From Annona cherimola (taxonomy: Eukaryota > Streptophyta > Magnoliopsida > Magnoliales > Annonaceae): DNA of 64,000 nt. Within the stretch, counting starts at the first letter, position 1; each line of letters begins with the position of its first letter. The stretch is taken from the NCBI GenBank assembly GCA_030490835.1, contig CM059977.1:21309335-21373334 (forward strand), written 5' to 3'. This document shows, piece after piece, positions 46,901-58,616 of this stretch. Both the position numbers and the translations under genes were made by a program. Below the pieces are notes generated by a model that saw nothing but the letters and a program-made list of their open reading frames with translations, made no database searches and was not told the origin of the DNA.

Positions 46901-48044
46901 CAGGGAAAAAAGGAACCTTCAAAATGAGTGTAAGCATACAAAAAATTAATTCAGCCAACTTGAAAATTGCCTCAGTATTATTAGACATAAATGAACAAGA
47001 ACTGAAGATACTGAATGCAATTATTACCTGAGAAAGCAAGGGATTTGCGGTTCCTGAGAATATTCGCAGCCTTGTGTCATTTTTAAATTCGCCTTTCATT
47101 AAAGGCATGAACCCAGTCATGTTTTGATCATTGAGGACTGGAATGCATGGCTTCCCATTCTCAAACTTCAATGGCTCACTTAGTCGACATGTCTAAACAA
47201 AGAGAAAAAAGTAAATCAATTACAGGAAAATGAAAGAATAACATACCACTTGGATGTATCCACATTCCACAACATCAAACAGGAACATATTTTGATTACT
47301 TGGAGCTCGCTCATGAAAGGCTCTTGGCATAGACCATACTTAGAACCAGCCATGAAACAATGCTAACCGTCCAATCAATGAATCAAATAGGTAGAACTAC
47401 TGTCCATATCGTACCATGGACCCATCAAAAGCACAACCATCAGAAAACCGTGATAGCCAATTCCGTGATCAACCAAGCAAACCGCAATGATAATCATTTC
47501 CAGCAGACATGGTGGTGCCGAAACAGAATTTAGCAACTCTTGATGTGTCTCAAACATGCATATCTGTATCCACCCTACCGATTAGAAATAAAATTAAAAG
47601 CTCTTCACCCCTCTAATCGCGTTGGAAGTGGCACCAAACGTCAACACCACCAGCGAATCGCTTTGTCGCGTTTGACTTTTTCAGTTCAAATCAAAATGGA
47701 TTTTCAGGAATCTCCAAGCAGTCCAGTAAAATGGACGATAGCAAGACAGATAGCCAGCAGGAAGCGGCGGGTTTCAAACATCGTAGCCACAAAAAATTGT
47801 GCTCGAACAACCAAAGCAGGGTGCAAAATATCATTTCGAGATTTCACAGAGACGCTAAAGCAACGAGAACAATCTGAAAAAATAAAAATAAATTGCAAAG
47901 AAGCAGAAAGGTTGCACAAACCACGGGGGAGAATTGAGCCGAGAACCGACACCGAGACTCGTTTGAGAAGGAGTATCCAGAGAGGCGGGAGGAGCCAGAG
48001 GCGAGAGAAGAAGGAGAGCAAAATGCCAGAGAAGCAGCAACCAT
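40995..48044 (-). CDS. PRS: Ribose-phosphate pyrophosphokinase (PRPP synthetase), class I, plastid-type
   Basis: Eight exons on the minus strand: 48044-47922, 47192-47028, 46524-46276, 45974-45831, 45700-45533, 45063-44994, 44735-44654 and 41175-40995. All phases agree and give 393 residues. The first about 45 residues are Ser-rich and basic, like a plastid transit peptide. The mature enzyme follows from about [14 protein letters not shown]. Markers: RFADGE (113-118), the PRPP synthetase signature [16 protein letters not shown] (207-222), the flexible loop KRRHGHN (from 274) and the PRPP-binding loop [12 protein letters not shown] (297-308). It makes PRPP from ribose 5-phosphate and ATP for nucleotide, His and Trp synthesis; class I enzymes are phosphate-activated. 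The end chosen is the stop after VSSIFN. TCT|GTGAGT just before it could also serve as a donor to a further exon. Intron 7 is 3.5 kb, far longer than the others. Confidence 0.93.
42468..42640. mobile_element. hAT-like end in PRS intron 7
   Basis: TAGGGGTGGCAATCGGGGCG begins a segment of GACCCG/CGGGTCG motifs, like family B/C ends, with two inverted blocks (GGGTCGACCCATG and GGGTCGACCATG). No matching right end (TTGCCACCCCTA) is seen, so it is truncated. Confidence 0.5.
46638..46655. repeat. Poly-C run of 18 in PRS intron 2
   Basis: A homopolymer of 18 C followed by AAAACAAAAACAAAAATAAAA. It lies in the intron between exons 2 and 3 and is probably unstable in length and a likely site of sequencing error. 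Confidence 0.9.
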
Positions 48045-48224
48045 ATTCAAACAAACTAGCTTTTTCTTTCTACCAAACAGATTCGAAGATTGGGGTGGTT
48101 TCTGGAATGGAGAGCAGGCAAGAACGGAAACCTGGATTTTCCAGGCTTTCAGCTCAGCAACTTAGCTGACGATGCCTATATGCCGTATCCGCGAGGACCG
48201 CCACGCAGAAAAATGAGGTTTATA

Positions 48225-48232
48225 CTTTTATA
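48225..48232 (-). promoter_or_regulatory. TATA box of the PRS gene
   Basis: TATAAAAG on the minus strand, 181 bases before the ATG at 48044, predicts a leader of about 150 bases. It is the best TATA match in this GC-richer promoter, which ends at the family A MITE at 48398. Confidence 0.55.
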
Positions 48233-48397
48233 GCTGGACCAATCAGCAGAGGAAGAGGGTGACGGAATTCCTCGGCCGCCGAGAATTAATCGGTAAATCC
48301 TCGCCAACCACTGGCGATAAAGGCGTGACAAGGCGACGAGGAAACGTGGACTTGTTGGGTAGTGGTGGTGAAAATCTGAGACGGATTACTGTTTATA

Positions 48398-48685
48398 CGG
48401 TGTGTTTGGTTACACATGAAACATGTTGAAACTTTTCAATCAAAAATTTTTTACTCTTCATAATTATTTTATTTTTTAATTATTTTTTCATATTTTCCTA
48501 TATAAACAACCCTACTTTTCAATTATTTCCACATAAATACTCATACAACTACCCTATCTATTTTAACTTTATTCTCTTTACACCTCATTATTATCTCTAT
48601 CATATTACATCATTTTCTATCAACTTGACAACTTCTACTCTGAAAAGTTTTCATCAAAAAGTTTTACCTCCAACCAAACACACCC
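48398..48685. mobile_element. Family A Tourist-like MITE upstream of the PRS gene
   Basis: 288 bp with ends CGGTGTGTTTGGTT and AACCAAACACACCC. ATA flanks both sides (48395-48397 and 48686-48688), a 3-bp duplication as expected for PIF/Harbinger elements. It is the best preserved family A copy here and lies about 170 bases upstream of the predicted PRS TATA box. Confidence 0.75.
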
Positions 48686-50449
48686 ATAGTATGCCTTGTT
48701 TGGAAAATTCCCACGGCAATAAAAGGATTTATCTTGAGATGAAAAAATAAAGAGAGAAACGGAAAATAAAGATATTCTCAAAGAAAAATATATTAATGTC
48801 ACAAGACAGTGGAATGATTTGAATAAAAATAAAATTAAAATAAATAAAGCAGCTAAAGGCAAAGATGTAAAAAAAATGATTATAAAGGAGATTTTGCATT
48901 TTTGCCCAAATGGCTAGTACGTCATGACTTTTGTAAAATTTACATTTGTTTGGACAAAGTTTGCTTGGAATTACAAGTTTATTTACAGACCTTAGACCCT
49001 TTTAGAAAATACAATAAAATTATAAATGTAAGAAAATGAATTTAAATGTAAAAACAATTTATTTTTAAAAATATTTTTTACATTAAATAGATGTATTTAA
49101 CATTTCAACAATTAAATTATTTTTATATTTTAACGGTATTTTCTTAAATTTTATAATTTTATTTTTAATAGTATTTTTTTCAATCTTAGAGTTTGAAAAT
49201 ATGTCTACAATTTCAAGCAAAATTTATAAATATGAATAAAAATATTTTATTTTTACATGTTCTCAGCATATTTTATCCTATTTTTTAACTGGAATGCTTC
49301 CATGAACTGTTTTCTTTTTTAACATCTTGATAGTTAATAAAAAATTTACTTTATCTTTTATATTTAGCATAATTTATATTATCATAAAAATTCTTTTATT
49401 TACTTAGTATTATTGTATAGGAATTTCATCTACAAACTTACAAAATTAATGTAAAGAAATAATTTAATATTGAATATTAATTTTTAAGTAATACTTTCAA
49501 CATCTAAAATGATATTACTAAATGAATAAATGATTCTACAAAGTATTACTACTATGTGAATAGATTTAAGTATTTCCATAACTTACACGGAAATATACTC
49601 ATTTTGGAGCAAACGTAGCCCATACAACTATTGAATTTAGACGAAACTTAGTCTTTTTGGCTAAACGAATATTGTTAAATACAATAAACAATTTATATTT
49701 TTTACCGGTTATCGATATGTCAAAAATAGAGGATGATCGTAAAACCAGTTTTATAAAACCCTGTTCCTATTTTTCTAATAAGCTCTTGTTACCTTTCATC
49801 TATTTTAAACTTTGATGTCTTTAACTGTTGGAACTATCAGACCGCATTATTCAGTCAAATATGCATAACACGAAAACAAAAATCTAACTTGCTTGTTATG
49901 GAAGAGACTTTTGGGAAATGAAATAGTTATGTTAAGCAACGTCAAGTTCTACTAAATATTAATGACATAAACACATTCTACATTATTATAAGCATTCGCC
50001 CTATATTATCACTTTACAAATTCTCAAATGTTAAAATGCCCGTAAAATTAATTGCTTGAAGTAAATAAAATAATTAAAACTCTTTTTCTAGCTATTTAAA
50101 TTTTACGGATCTAAAAAGAAAAATATGAACACAATCATAAGTTGAAAAGCTCAACAAATAGGATAAGCAAGCATCAATTTCTAACAAATATTAATGACAT
50201 ACACACAATCTATTATAAGCATTCACCCCATATTATCAATATTGCAAAATTCTTAAATATTAAAATGCCCATAAAATAATTGATTGAAGTAAATAAAATA
50301 ATTACAACTATTTTTCTAGCTATTTAAAATTTACTGATCTAAAAACAAAAACACAAACACAACCATAAGTTGAAAAGCTCAACAAGGTGCCATCCCATTA
50401 GTGATGGCGTGGGCTTAACTGCTTCCATGTACTTAGTTCGACTCTCAAC
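48686..50449. other. AT-rich intergenic region with family D remains and a tandem duplication
   Basis: No gene. A degenerate family D body is at about 49320-49600. A two-copy duplication is at 49933-50386. The remainder is unstructured A+T-rich sequence. Confidence 0.5.
49933..50386 (+). repeat. Tandem duplication, unit about 228 bp, two copies
   Basis: Copies at about 49933-50160 and 50164-50386 share AAATATTAATGACATA, AAGTAAATAAAATAATTA and CATAAGTTGAAAAGCTCAAC at roughly 85-90% identity with small indels. Non-coding. Confidence 0.8.
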
Positions 50450-51057
50450 TAGGGGTGTTAACGGATCGAGTTGGACAGGTTAGAGTTTAATCCTAATTTT
50501 AATCCATTTAAAATATCTCAATCATAATCCGTTTATTAACTCATTTAAAAAATCTCAACTCTAACCCATTTAATAAACGGGTCGGTGGATTGTTAACGGT
50601 TTGTATAGCAAATAACCTGCAAGCCTAGAATCTAGTAGATAATGATCTTGCAGAGAAAGACGAAATGGTGTTTTCGGCGTAGAGGAAATGGAAATAGGGC
50701 AGTAACGGGAAAATGGAATTAAAACAGCAATGGAAAAATGAAAATTAGGAGATTTAATGAAGACTTAGAAAGGAAAAATAACCAAGGAGTTTATATGTAT
50801 ATATATAAAACTTTAATGAGTTAAGCGAGTTAAATGAGTTGAACGAATTAAACAGGTTGAATAGGTTATATGGGTTAAATGAGTCACTAAACGGGTTGAC
50901 GAGTTATAAAATCTCAACCTTAATCCATTTATTTAATTAAATGGTTAAACTGGTTGGCGGATCATACCTCATTTATTCAAAAATCCCAACCTAAACCCAT
51001 TTATAAACAGGTTTGACGAGCGAATTATCAGGTTGACCATAACCATTAACACCCCTA
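50450..51057. mobile_element. Family B hAT-like MITE, 608 bp, perfect TIR and 8-bp TSD
   Basis: The terminal repeats are TAGGGGTGTTAA and TTAACACCCCTA, perfect over 12 bases. CTCTCAAC is duplicated exactly (50442-50449 and 51058-51065). The interior is in the opposite orientation to 31492-32090. The 8-bp duplication and end sequence fit hAT. No transposase; mobilised in trans. Confidence 0.88.
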
Positions 51058-52099
51058 CTCTCAACATGAGTTTGGGTGAGTGTAACCGCTTGCATTTTGG
51101 GAGTAAGATGTCTCCTCAAATCATCTCAATTTTGTATTACATTCAAGTCCTCAACCATTCTTATAAAATTTCAAATCACATATATATATATATGTTCATA
51201 AAAAAAAGTGTTAACACGATCTTCATATCTATAAACATCACGTTTGGCACATAAAATAGTAAATAATTATGCAAAGACATGAAACAAAAAAGGAGAATTC
51301 AAGGGTTCATGTTGTTGTCGATCTGGTCATCCTTTAGGTCCAGAGTATCCAAAAATATACGTATGAAAAAAAATGCTACTTTTATGTTTCATTTAGAGTT
51401 TGGGAGAACCATATATATTAGCTGGTGAGCCATCCTTGCTATGAACATTGATGCCTGGATTAAGCACATAGGCCAGCACTTGAGCCACTCGCATGGGCCT
51501 TATAATGCAAATTCCGCGAAGGCAAAAGGAGTCGTTCTTTATTTTTGGACGTTCTGGATGTAATGGCAGTATCCGATCAACAATCTTTGCTAACGTGGGT
51601 GCACTAAGTTTCGGATCACTCGGGTGCATTGAACATATTTTTTATATTTTTTTGAAATTTTTTACAAGATTATTAATCTAAATATATTTAACATAAAAAA
51701 TACATTTAGATTAATAATCTCGTAAAAAATTTTAAAAATATATAAAAAATAGGTTAAATGCACCCAGGTTAGGGGTGTTAATGGTCGTGGTCAACTCATC
51801 AACCCGCTCGTCCAACCCGTTAATAAATGGGTTTGGGTTGGGATTTTTAAATAAATGAATTATGATCCGCCAACCCGTTCAACAATTTAATTAAATAAAC
51901 GGATTAGGGTTGAGGCTTCACAACCCGTCAATCCGTCTAACCCGTTCAACCCGTATAACCCATTTATATATAATATTTGAAATTTTTTCAGCCCTGCCTC
52001 TGCCCTTCCTGCCCACGTAATGTGGGCCCTGGCTAACAATAACCTAATCGGCTAATACCTTTGGTTGGCGCTGCTCCTGCAAAGATCCACGCTCCCTCT

Positions 52100-52102
<3 letters not shown>

Positions 52103-52134
<32 letters not shown>
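52103..52134. repeat. (CT)n microsatellite
   Basis: About 16 CT units within the hAT derivative, directly before the first TTACGA of the minisatellite. Confidence 0.9.
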
Positions 52135-52138
<4 letters not shown>

Positions 52139-52860
52139 GAAGTCTGGCTGCCCTGCCCCGTCCCCGTCCTCCGCTGCTTCGCACAGCCGTGGCCCTGTAA
52201 ATCCCAGTGAGCGGTGTGCCAATCTTCTTCATCTCTCATTCTCGCCCCACCTCCTGTCTCTTACGGCATCCGGCTGCCCTGCCTCATCCTCCGCTGCTTC
52301 GCACTGACGCACAGCCCTGGCCCTTGTGAATCCCAGTGAGCGGTGAGCCAATCTTCTCCATTCCACATTCCCACCCCCACCTCCTATCTATTACGGCGTC
52401 CGGCTGCCCTGCCCCGTCCTCCGCTGCTCTGCATAGCCCTGACCCCTATGAATCCCAGTGAGCGGTGAGCCAATCTTCTCCATCCCCATTCCCGCCCCAG
52501 CTCCTATCTCTTACATCGTCCGGCTGCCCTGCCACGTCCTCCTCTGCTCCGCACAGCCCTGGCCCCTGTGAATCCCAGTGAGCCAATCTTCTCCATCTCG
52601 CCCCACCTCCCAACGCTGACTTGAACTCGGTCCTTCAACGCAATCCTTCCCCCACTCTCTCTTACGGCTTCTTAGCAGCCGAGCGTCCTGCCGTCCTTCG
52701 CTGCTCCGCACAGCCCTGTATCCCAACCGAGATAATCTTCTCCATCCCACCCCACCTCCCACACGAACCAACCAAGCGTCCTGCCATCCTTCGCACAGCC
52801 CTGTCCACGCTCGCCACACCCCAATCTCTCAGTCTCTCTCTCTTACGGACATAACCCTAG
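52135..52860 (+). repeat. GC-rich minisatellite, unit about 120-130 bp, five to six copies
   Basis: Unit starts, marked by TTACG or TTACA, are at 52135, 52261, 52391, 52511, 52662 and 52843. The first four share CCGGCTGCCCTGCC-like, TCCTCCGCTGCT, AATCCCAGTGAGC and CCAATCTTCTCCAT motifs. The last two are diverged or extended. The G+C content is far above the surrounding DNA. Short open frames on both strands come from the repeat and are not credible genes. Confidence 0.85.
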
Positions 52861-53576
52861 ATTCTGACAGCTGTTTGGCTCTGATCAGGTTCAACAACTG
52901 ATTTTCTTCTTCGATTCTAAAATTTCTTTCTCATTTCGGTAATTCTACTTTGTGAACTCATCTTATCTGCTGGTTTCAATCCGTGTTAACATGTGAACAA
53001 TCAAATAATTGTAAATACTAAAAATTATGGTTGTTTCATATAAATTACATTATCATGTCGTGGTTGTATAATTTATGTTTTGTCTTGTTATATCTGATAT
53101 ATAATTAAGTATTGCATATATAATTAAGTATTGTATAATTTATTCTTCTCAAATGTATGTTAATGAGTTCCACATTTATAACATTGATTGAATTGTTTGA
53201 TAGAAATAAAATATGTTGTATTTTGAAACGGGAATTGGCATTAAAGAGATGACTTGAGATTGGAGCTCATGTTTTCAAGCCAAAATAGATTAAATTCAGG
53301 TATGTTAACTTCGATTTATTTAATTTATTTAATTTTACAGACTTTATTAAATGTTTTTAGGATTAAAATTAGTAATAAACACAACCCGTTAACAACCCGT
53401 TAACCCATTTATTAAATGAGTTGTAAATGGGTTAGGGTCGAAGTTTTTTAAATGGGTTAATAAACAGATTAGGGTCGAAATATATTAAATGGGTTAGGAT
53501 TAGGTTTAGGCTCTAACCCGTTCAACCCGATCCGTTAACACCCCTAACCCAGGTGTACTGAAACTGGGTGCACTTA

Positions 53577-54090
53577 GCTTCAGTGCACCCGGGTGCAAAT
53601 ACCCATTTTCTTATTTTTTTATTTTTTTACACAAATGTTAATCTAAGTGCATTTTAAATTACTAAAAATGCTACTGATTTTAATAAATTTAAAAATATAT
53701 ATATAAATTTTCAAAAATGGTAAAAATTGATATACATGTTAAATACACTTAAATTAACAGTATTGTAAAAAAAAATCAAAAAATATAAAAAATAGGTTAA
53801 ATACACTAAGGTGCACTAAAGCTTAGTAGTGCACCCGGGTACAAATACCAATTTTCTTGTTTTTTATTTTTTTTACACAAATGTTAATCTAAGTGTATTT
53901 TAAATTACTAAAAATGCTAATGATTTTAATAAATTTTCAAAATATATATATAAATTTTCAAAAATGGTAAAAATTGATATATATGTTAAATACATTTAGA
54001 TTAACAATATTGTAAAAAAATTTTAAAAAATATAAAATATAAGTTAAATAAACCTAGGTGCACTAAAGCTTAGTAATGCACTTGGGTGCA
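53577..54090. mobile_element. Two tandem family E foldback MITEs
   Basis: Units at about 53577-53831 and 53832-54090 each begin GTGCACCCGGGT and end AGGTGCACTAAAGCTTAGTA. Each has inverted arms with ATGTTAATCTAAGTG and its complement. The two units are about 90% alike, suggesting recent tandem duplication. Confidence 0.7.
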
Positions 54091-55633
54091 TAAAATCATA
54101 TTCCAAAAATCACTGAGTCATCCTCCATGGACTTCACTATATTTTTTAAATATTATTTCGTTACAGTTGTTTCTATTTAAACTTATAATTAAAAGTATCA
54201 TTTTATCTTTAAAACCACCTCCCGATTGAAGAGTAATTCAATTGGTGAGAGATGCAGTCTTAAATACCAATAAAAATTATTGATATTGGGTTTGAGTGAA
54301 ACTAATTTAATCTAAGTTCATGTTTGCTTAACTCCAAAATTATCTTATTTTATAATTATTTTTTACATCTATTTATACAACAATCCTACATTTCAATCAT
54401 TTTTATTTTAACTTTATTTTTTTACTCATCGTCCTTATCTCTATTATATCATATTATTTTCTTCTAATTTAATAACTTTTTATCCAAAATTTTTACTACT
54501 TCAAAAACACACCCTAAATCAAAATTTTAGTGTCCCATTGTCATTTTGGGCTTATCTTGTTATTGGATCAAATTTCAAAATATTGAACATATTTAGAATA
54601 TTTATAGTGAAAATAAATTAATCTAATTCATAAAATTCGGTATACCACCTCACTAGAAACAAGTTTCATTCTTATGTGCATTACCTTAAATAAGTATAAA
54701 ATTAACACGATAAAATATTGGGCAATTTTCTCATATACGTATGAATTTTACTTCTAATTTTGCTTATACCTATAAACTTTCAAATGTCTATGATACCCAT
54801 TAATTTTCATCATAATTCTATATATACTTATATTGCTAAGGATCCATTAAAGGGGTCATTAACTCCCTGTGAAATGACAAATATGTTCATTCTTAATTAT
54901 GATTTTATATCTAAAAATTCGTATTATAATGAATCTTTAATAATTTTATAACTTTAAAATAATATATTATTTGAATATGAATCTTTAATTTTGAACAAAG
55001 CAACTTCAATTTATATTAAAACTTGAGCGTATTTGTCATTTTACAGGAAATTAATGACCCATTTAACATATTCATAAATTCATGAGTATACGTGAAATTA
55101 GAAAAAAAAATTATGAGTATGATTCACGTTTTTGAAAGACCATAGTTATAAGTATAATTAAATATAAAATTCGAAGGGTGCACATGGAAGGATACACGTA
55201 GAAGGATAAAATTGGAAGGGTACATGTAGAAGTTGCCCTAAAATATTTTGAGTTATGAATGAACGTTAAAGTTGTATATTCAACATTTAAATCATTTAAA
55301 ACGTCATTCTTAAATAAATAAATATAAAAAATAATTGTTACTCGATAAGTATTAATTATATGCATCAATCATCCACTTATTGAAAACGAAGAATGTTACA
55401 TGGAGTGGAGTCCTATGACTATTATCCTGCATTTTAATGCATTTGTTATGAATTTAAGCATTTTTTCATAATTTACACGGCAGCAGGTGCGGCCCGCTAA
55501 GAATCTAATTACAAATTTTAATATCATGCTAAAACAGAAAATGGTAAACAAAGCGAATGGGTAAGAAGATATCAAGTGGGCCCATAATGGAGCGTACTGA
55601 AATAAGACGTGCGACGCGGAAGGATATCCCTTC
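54091..55633. other. AT-rich intergenic region without recognisable gene
   Basis: A degenerate family A body occurs at about 54318-54525, ending ACACACCCTAA. A SINE-like A-box motif (TAATTCAATTGGTGAGAG) occurs near 54235. The open frames at 54760-54951 and 55111-55368 have AT-rich non-coding composition. Confidence 0.45.
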
Positions 55634-55894
55634 TCATTCGACGCCGCCACGTGTGAACGTAGGCGCGAGAGGAAGTTCAACTCCCCACGGCTCCAACCAC
55701 CGACCTTGACTCATACTCGCATCACATGATTCACATCCGCCGGCCTTTTTTTTTTTTTTTTTTGCCCCTTTTTCCCGCAAGTTCCGCGACTTCCATTTCC
55801 ATGAGTCCAGATCCGCACTCGCATCACGTCTAAGGGCGCGGACTAAAAGCTTTGATGCAGTTGAGCCAATGAAGTTTTTGGGGCTCTCCTCCAT
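55600..55894 (-). pseudogene. GC-rich island with an unrecognised 86-codon frame
   Basis: On the minus strand ATG at 55894 opens a frame to 55634 (MEESPKNFIGSTASKLLVRA at the start, then a lysine run encoded by a poly-A tract). It has no recognised domain. The island contains the G-box CACGTG (55649-55654) and is much richer in G+C than its flanks, so it could be a promoter or first exon of a lost gene. Coding is doubtful. Confidence 0.25.
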
Positions 55895-56289
55895 GTTCTA
55901 CTCCATTCGCTGATGGTTAAAGAAGCAGGGTTGAGGGGGCCCACAAGTTTTTTCCGAAAAAAAAAAACTACGATCTTTCTAAATTTGAACTGGATAAAAA
56001 AAAATGCAAATTGCGGTCCATTTATTCAGGTAACTTTTTAGCCGGGAAAAATAGCAAATGTTGAATATCATTTAAATTTTTAGATGAATCAATTTTGCTT
56101 CTATTAGAACGTGTAATGTGCTAGAGGGTATATGGGAGACTAAAAATGACTTTTTCTAAATATACCCGCTAACGGGCTTTTTGCATAGAAGTGATTTAGT
56201 GCAACATCCTCTATTTTTAAGAGGTTGACGATTGATATAAAATTTAATTCATTTATTGTATTTAACATTATTTGTTTACCTAAAAAAAA

Positions 56290-56462
56290 TGTTTTAAAAA
56301 TCGGACCGAACCGGGCGGTCGGACAGTGAACCGGTCATGTCCCAGTTCGTTGGTTTTTCCAGTTCAACCGTGGTTCGACTATCGGTTCGGTCCGTTGAAC
56401 CGGAAAAACCAAGAACCGGTCACAAAACTGGTTCAGTGACCGGTCCGGTTTTTAAAACATTG
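56290..56462. mobile_element. Palindromic element rich in CCGG and GGTTC motifs
   Basis: The ends are ATGTTTTAAAAATCGGACCG and CGGTCCGGTTTTTAAAACAT, a 20-base near-perfect inverted repeat. The inside repeats GAACCGG/CCGGTTC motifs, so nearly the whole 173 bp can fold. It differs from the other families here. Plant genomes carry many such short palindromic non-autonomous elements; its superfamily is undecided. Confidence 0.65.
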
Positions 56463-56789
56463 CCTAGAAGACTAAATTTAATCTATATTGGATATATATA
56501 AAGACCACATTTACCCAAAAATAAATATATCCATATATAAATTAAGAAAAATGCTTCGGCCCGTTCGTATATAGATTAGAATGCAATAAATCTTTATCAT
56601 TTATCCACGATTCCATACAATGGTGATATTGTAAATGGTTTAGATATTCAAAATACTACGTAAAAATCGTTTTTCGTATTAAATTATTTTATTATGTTAA
56701 TTCTACACACATTTACAGATGAAACTCATATACAGTGATACTAAATAAATGAAGAGTTTTTCTAATAATATAAATGAGTTGCAATCTAG

Positions 56790-57125
56790 TGTACTAGATT
56801 GCAAAGTTCATTTTTATTTTTAAATTTTTTTATATAACTATTAATCTAAGATTATTTTCAATGCATATCAATTTTTCTCATTTTTGGAGAATTATAGATT
56901 TTTTCGGATTTTTTTAAATCAGTGACAATTTCATAAAAAATCCAATCACAAATTACAAAACTATCACTGATTTTAAAAAAATCAAAAAAATCTATAATTT
57001 TTCAAAAATAGCAAAAATCGATGTTCATGTTAAATACACCTAGACTAATAATTGTGTAAAAAATTTTAAAAAATAATAATAATGAATTAAATACACCCAA
57101 TACATTGAAGCTAAGTGCACCCAAG
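56790..57125. mobile_element. Family E foldback MITE
   Basis: Inverted arms around TTTCATAAAAAATCCAATC. The left arm has ACTATTAATCTAAG, the right arm CTAGACTAATAATTG. The right end reads GAAGCTAAGTGCACCCAAGCA; the left end is eroded. Confidence 0.5.
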
Positions 57126-58616
57126 CACATTTAAAAATATCTCAATATAAATAATGTTAAATACAATATATGAAATAGATTTTTTAGAAATTATCAAGAT
57201 GCTATTTATATTAAAAATAAAGAGGATTACATAAAAGAGATATTTCATATAAGTATAGCCCAATCCAAAATATACTCATCAAGTAAGTTAACAATAGTCT
57301 ATTTAAATGTTGGCTATATTTTAATTATTGTCCAGAATACCCTTAATGTAAAATAATAAAAGATAAAATAAAATAAATATTAATGAAATTATGTTTCCGT
57401 AGTTAGATCTCTTATGAAATAAAAACAATAATGAGTTATGATGTTTAAGTTTTTCAATTTAGCCCTGCATTTGATGGACACATTGATAATTTCATATATT
57501 ACCTAATGTTTTATTCACATTTATAAAGGAATGAGCATATTCCATATGGGTCATTATGTAGTGTATCTAGGTGTAATAAGCTTCCGAGCACCCATATGCA
57601 AAATTTCAATTTTTATTTTCTTGAAAAATTTTATAAAATTATTAATCTAGGTGTCTAATATATGGATTAAAATTTACTATTTTTTAATTTTTTAAAAAAT
57701 AAAAAGGAGTATTTTAGTTATTCAAAAAAGTTTTAAAAAAAGTTCTTGCACCCAATTGCACCAAAGCTTAGTGCACTTGATTGCATTGAATAAAAAATCA
57801 TTCAATATTATATGCAAACATAGTACGCATATTTGGAATTTTAGACACATCGCGAGTATATTTAGGATTAGAGTCGAACATAATAAGTATATTTAAAAAT
57901 GCCTCTTAAAAAGATAATGGGTATATTAGATTAAGGCGTGTAATTGAAAAAAAATGCATGAAAGATTAAAAGGCTGGGAAGAAAGGGGGTAAATGATGTA
58001 AAAAGTAAACATAATAATTAAGAAGCATCAACTATATTGAGACTATGGCGGTGTAGGAAGTAGGAAGTCCGGTTGACAAAAAGGGGCGTGTACTGCACAA
58101 TGCGCAAGCGGGTACTCATCCCAACTGACAAAATACAATGCAATGCAAGTAAACCATGGGACGATGACATGAGGGCTAAAAGACATTAGAAATACACGCA
58201 ATGAGAGTAAAGCAGGGGATGATGACCTATTGACATTAGAGAAACAAGTAAAAAAAGAAAAACATGGGACACGTGATGATGACGTGACACATGAGAGAGG
58301 GATGATGATGCAAAACTCCAGTCTACTTGGGATGAGGGCGTGTTTGGCCAGGTAATAAAATTTCTGCACGCTCTTGTTAAGCAATGCGCACCAATCTGAA
58401 AGAATTCAGCACTTTCCGCCTACAAAACGCAGGGCGAAACAGATCCTTGGCCTTTCTCCAGCAACCATAAGCTGTATGTATTAATCAAAGCAATAATAAT
58501 CACAGTAGATCATACCTCTTTGCAAAACGATCAATGGGGGAGAGAAATGAATACATATAAACTACTAAAAAATGGGAATCATCTGGAATAGTCCTAAACA
58601 TATATAGAGAGAGAGA

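Larger units (their letters stand above)
51770..53546. mobile_element. 1777-bp hAT derivative carrying a minisatellite, 8-bp TSD
   Basis: The ends are TAGGGGTGTTAATGGTC and GATCCGTTAACACCCCTA. ACCCAGGT is duplicated exactly (51762-51769 and 53547-53554). About 200 bases at each end match the 600-bp family B elements. Between them is about 1.3 kb not present in the short copies: a CT microsatellite, a GC-rich tandem repeat (52135-52860) and then AT-rich sequence resembling a leader and intron (TCTGATCAGGTTCAACAACT). It may be a captured promoter/5' UTR segment or the internal part of a longer parent. No transposase frame was recognised. Confidence 0.8.
51597..53576. mobile_element. Family E MITE interrupted by a 1.8-kb hAT derivative
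   Basis: Left part 51597-51769 (GTGGGTGCACTAAGTTTCGG to TGCACCCAGGT), right remnant 53547-53576 (ACCCAGGTGTACTG then AACTGGGTGCACTTAG). The hAT insertion lies between the two copies of ACCCAGGT, so the family E element was there first. Confidence 0.65.
55895..58616. other. Intergenic region with several MITE remnants
   Basis: Apart from the elements listed at 56290-56462 and 56790-57125 it holds a family D-like body at about 56480-56770 and a family E-like pair at about 57540-57790. An imperfect repeat of ATGGGAC...GATGATGAC motifs lies at 58140-58320. A Tourist-like end, GCGTGTTTGGCC, is at 58337. No gene. Confidence 0.45.

Noticed and set aside
48045..48050. PRS start at 48050
   Set aside because: The codon is TTG. 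ATG follows two codons later at 48044.
47540..48169. 209-codon plus-strand frame over the first exon and intron of the PRS gene
   Set aside because: It is antisense to PRS exon 1, its leader and part of intron 1, has no domain signature, and the minus-strand exon has correct phase, transit peptide features and a TATA box.
52044..52854. Several frames in the GC-rich minisatellite
   Set aside because: They translate repeated units in different frames and the CT microsatellite; no conserved protein signature.
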